A DNA stretch of 6,755 bases from the NCBI GenBank assembly GCA_964496245.1, contig CAZBZG010000261.1, positions 1-6,755 on the forward strand. The letters run 5' to 3'. How positions within the stretch are numbered: position 1 is the first letter of the stretch; every line of letters begins with the position of its first letter. This DNA is from CAZBZG01 sp964496245 (GTDB taxonomy: Bacteria > Planctomycetota > SZUA-567). A program made the position numbers and the translations under genes. The notes under the pieces are model-generated. The model was not told the DNA's origin and did no database searches. It saw nothing but the letters and a program-made list of their open reading frames with translations. Of this stretch, positions 5,567-6,755 are shown one piece after another.

Positions 5567-5698
5567 GCCGGGTGCCATGCCCATCCTTGGATGGGCATGC
5601 CGGGGCGTGTGCGGCGACACAGCTCCACCTCAGGGTGGACATGGCACCCGCACGTTCCCCGTACCGTCCCTTGGCGCTCTTGGCGTCTTGGCGAGAGA
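5567..5698 (+). repeat. Composite palindromic repeat, copy E
   Basis: It starts GCCGGGTGCCATG. Hairpin 1 spans 5576-5599 intact. The linker GTGTGCGGCGACACAG is as in D. Hairpin 2 is damaged: its left arm has lost ATG and the loop has changed, leaving about six pairs (TCCACC with GGTGGA). The outer end CATGGCACCC and the TTGGCG triplet are intact, ending in GAGAGA at 5698. It interrupts the hicB-like gene. Confidence 0.92.
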
Positions 5699-5976
5699 AA
5701 CGTAACGCCACAGACCACCCCGCCCCTTGCTTTCGTTACACCAAAATGCTACACGAAGGCCCGCATACGTAACGTTTCGTGACTCCTCGCCCCTGTGTGC
5801 CACTGGCCCCGCCGTCCGTCCCGACCGGGCAAAACCTGCAAGCCATTTCACATGATTGCCTTGCGTGATCGCCCCGCACCGCCGGCCTGTGCGCGGCTGC
5901 CGCACGGTGCTGCGGAAACCCTGTCCAGCTGGCAACGTTCCGTTGCATGCGACCGGAATTTTCAGGTGAACGAGTC
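5699..5976. other. Intergenic stretch without a recognisable gene
   Basis: No frame here gives a convincing protein. ACGTAACG occurs twice (5700-5707 and 5767-5774) with an inverted CGTTAC near 5733, possibly a regulatory repeat. A small hairpin GCAACG-TTC-CGTTGC lies at 5932-5946. No tRNA, riboswitch or other RNA pattern was recognised. Confidence 0.5.
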
Positions 5977-5986
5977 TTGACACCTG
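5963..5986. promoter_or_regulatory. Interrupted palindrome over the -35 box, possible operator
   Basis: CAGGTG (5963-5968) and CACCTG (5981-5986) are perfect inverted half-sites 12 bases apart. The right half overlaps the TTGACA box, the position expected for a repressor site. No regulator is identified. Confidence 0.3.
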
Positions 5987-6004
5987 GTCGATGGATGGTA
6001 AACT
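5977..6004 (+). promoter_or_regulatory. Sigma70-type promoter for the FnIII/Ig-like protein gene
   Basis: A perfect TTGACA (5977-5982), 16 bases, TAAACT (5999-6004, four of six to TATAAT). A start near 6011 would give a leader of about 75 bases before the ATG at 6086. This is the clearest promoter on the plus strand of the window. Confidence 0.6.
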
Positions 6005-6085
6005 ATTGGGCGTGATTCAAAGGATTGAACCAAGCGCCAACGCATGCGGGCGAGGGCTACTCGAGTTCCAACCAAGGGAAATCCC

Positions 6086-6755
6086 ATGTTCGGCAAATCC
6101 AGATCGCTTCTGAGCCTGCTGGTGCTGATGCTCGTGGTGGCTGTGGCTGCGCGTCTGGCGCACCGCAGGTCGCGCGACCTCTACCAGCTCTCCGCCTCGG
6201 ACGGCGCGTATACCGGGTTCGTGCGCCTGACCTGGACGCCACTCAAGCGCAAAGGATGGGACGGGTACCGCGTGCTGCGCGCGCCCTCGGGCGAAGCTGC
6301 GTACGAACTCGTCACGCGCGTCCAAGGCATTGGCACAGGCACATTCGACGACACCACAGCTGCGCCCGGCGTGCACTACGACTACCGCGTGGCTGCCTAC
6401 AAGTTCGTGCCCAGCGGCCGCAGCTGGCGCCGCGGAAGGGCACGCGCGCCAAAGCGTCAGCGCGAGATCGTGTTCCGGCCGAGCCAGCCGGACACGGGCT
6501 GGGCCAACACCCCGCCTGTGGCGCACGCCCGGGATGTGGCGCTCGACGAAGACACGTCCATTGCCTTCGCGCTCGTAGGCTCGGATGCGGACGGCGACAC
6601 GCTCACCTATGCGCTCGCCACGCAGCCCACCCACGGTACGCTCTCGGGATCCGCCCCGAATCTCACGTACGCGCCTGCTGCAGACTACAACGGCCCGGAC
6701 AGCTTCTCGTTCACGGTGAGCGACGGCAAAGTCGGGAGCGAGCCGGCTTCGGTCG
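6086..6755 (+). CDS. Membrane-anchored or secreted protein with FnIII-like and Ig/cadherin-like domains (5' part)
   Basis: The frame is open to the window end, giving 223 residues of a larger protein. Residues 1-6 are basic and 7-22 form a hydrophobic core (LLSLLVLMLVVAVAA), so it is a signal peptide or N-terminal anchor. Residues about 32-105 resemble an FnIII-like module: LSASDGAYTGFVRLTW, GWDGYRVLRAP and TAAPGVHYDYRVAAY. A basic linker (about 111-126) leads to NTPPVAHARDVALDEDTSIA, then GSDADGDTLTYALAT, PTHGTLSG, and YNGPDSFSFTVSDGK (201-215). This is the signature of a bacterial Ig/cadherin-like (Big_9/VCBS-type) repeat, usually found in tandem in large surface or secreted proteins. The ATG at 6086 is chosen because AAGGGAA (6074-6080) precedes it by five bases and the signal sequence starts there. 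An in-frame ATG at 6044 would put 14 polar residues in front. Function beyond adhesion or surface display cannot be inferred. Confidence 0.85.
   Translation, partial: MFGKSRSLLSLLVLMLVVAVAARLAHRRSRDLYQLSASDGAYTGFVRLTWTPLKRKGWDGYRVLRAPSGEAAYELVTRVQGIGTGTFDDTTAAPGVHYDYRVAAYKFVPSGRSWRRGRARAPKRQREIVFRPSQPDTGWANTPPVAHARDVALDEDTSIAFALVGSDADGDTLTYALATQPTHGTLSGSAPNLTYAPAADYNGPDSFSFTVSDGKVGSEPASV

Noticed and set aside
3039..5698. Integron cassette array with attC sites
   Set aside because: Genes and palindromic repeats are all in one direction, but the repeats lack the attC core pair RYYYAAC and GTTRRRY, no integrase is seen, and two genes are cut by the repeats rather than followed by them.
3039..5698. 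CRISPR array
   Set aside because: Copies are 130-155 bases long and 630-1200 bases apart with genes between them. There is no regular short repeat-spacer pattern and no cas gene.
5795..5980. A 61-codon plus-strand frame in the intergenic stretch
   Set aside because: It has no Shine-Dalgarno site and no recognisable motif, and it runs into the promoter of the next gene. It is likely chance.

Overview
This is a GC-rich bacterial segment (roughly two-thirds G+C by eye) with long open frames on both strands. It has one 10-N scaffold gap, so it probably comes from a draft or metagenome assembly. The mix of surface-polysaccharide genes, dense toxin-antitoxin (TA) genes, dispersed palindromic repeats and a secreted FnIII/Ig-like protein suggests an environmental bacterium with a large genome, such as Planctomycetota, Hydrogenedentota or Chloroflexota. 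That placement is a guess, because no rRNA or other marker gene is present.

Left part, minus strand (151-2977). Two polysaccharide genes read leftwards: an NAD-dependent sugar-nucleotide epimerase of the CDP-paratose 2-epimerase-like group (1916-2977), then a polyprenyl-phosphate sugar-1-phosphate transferase (151-1614). They are separated by about 300 bases holding a half-copy of the local palindromic repeat, two different hexanucleotide microsatellites and the assembly gap. The transferase has its own promoter-like sequence and Shine-Dalgarno site, so the two need not be one operon.

Middle part, plus strand (3039-5698). A small TA island is divided by four same-orientation copies (B, C, D, E) of a composite repeat of about 130-155 bp. 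Each copy has two hairpins, matching outer ends (GGGTGCCATG and CATGGCACCC) and a tail with three TTGGCG units. Between B and C lie an MNT nucleotidyltransferase (mntA-like) and only the first 26 codons of its HEPN partner (hepT-like), which stops where C begins. Between C and D lies an intact hicB-hicA pair. Between D and E lie an intact second MNT-HEPN pair and a broken hicB-like gene that has a frameshift at a run of nine C and is cut off where E begins. Copies B and D share about 60 extra bases with promoter-like boxes in front of the two MNT genes.

Right part, plus strand (5699-6755). A roughly 390-base non-coding stretch ends in a good sigma70-type promoter with a palindrome over its -35 box. 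It leads into the 5' part of a membrane-anchored or secreted protein with an FnIII-like domain and a cadherin/Ig-like (Big_9-type) domain, which runs off the window.

The polysaccharide genes, the TA island and the secreted protein show no clear functional link. The main interest is the repeat family and its relation to the TA genes: two of the four TA modules end exactly at a repeat boundary.
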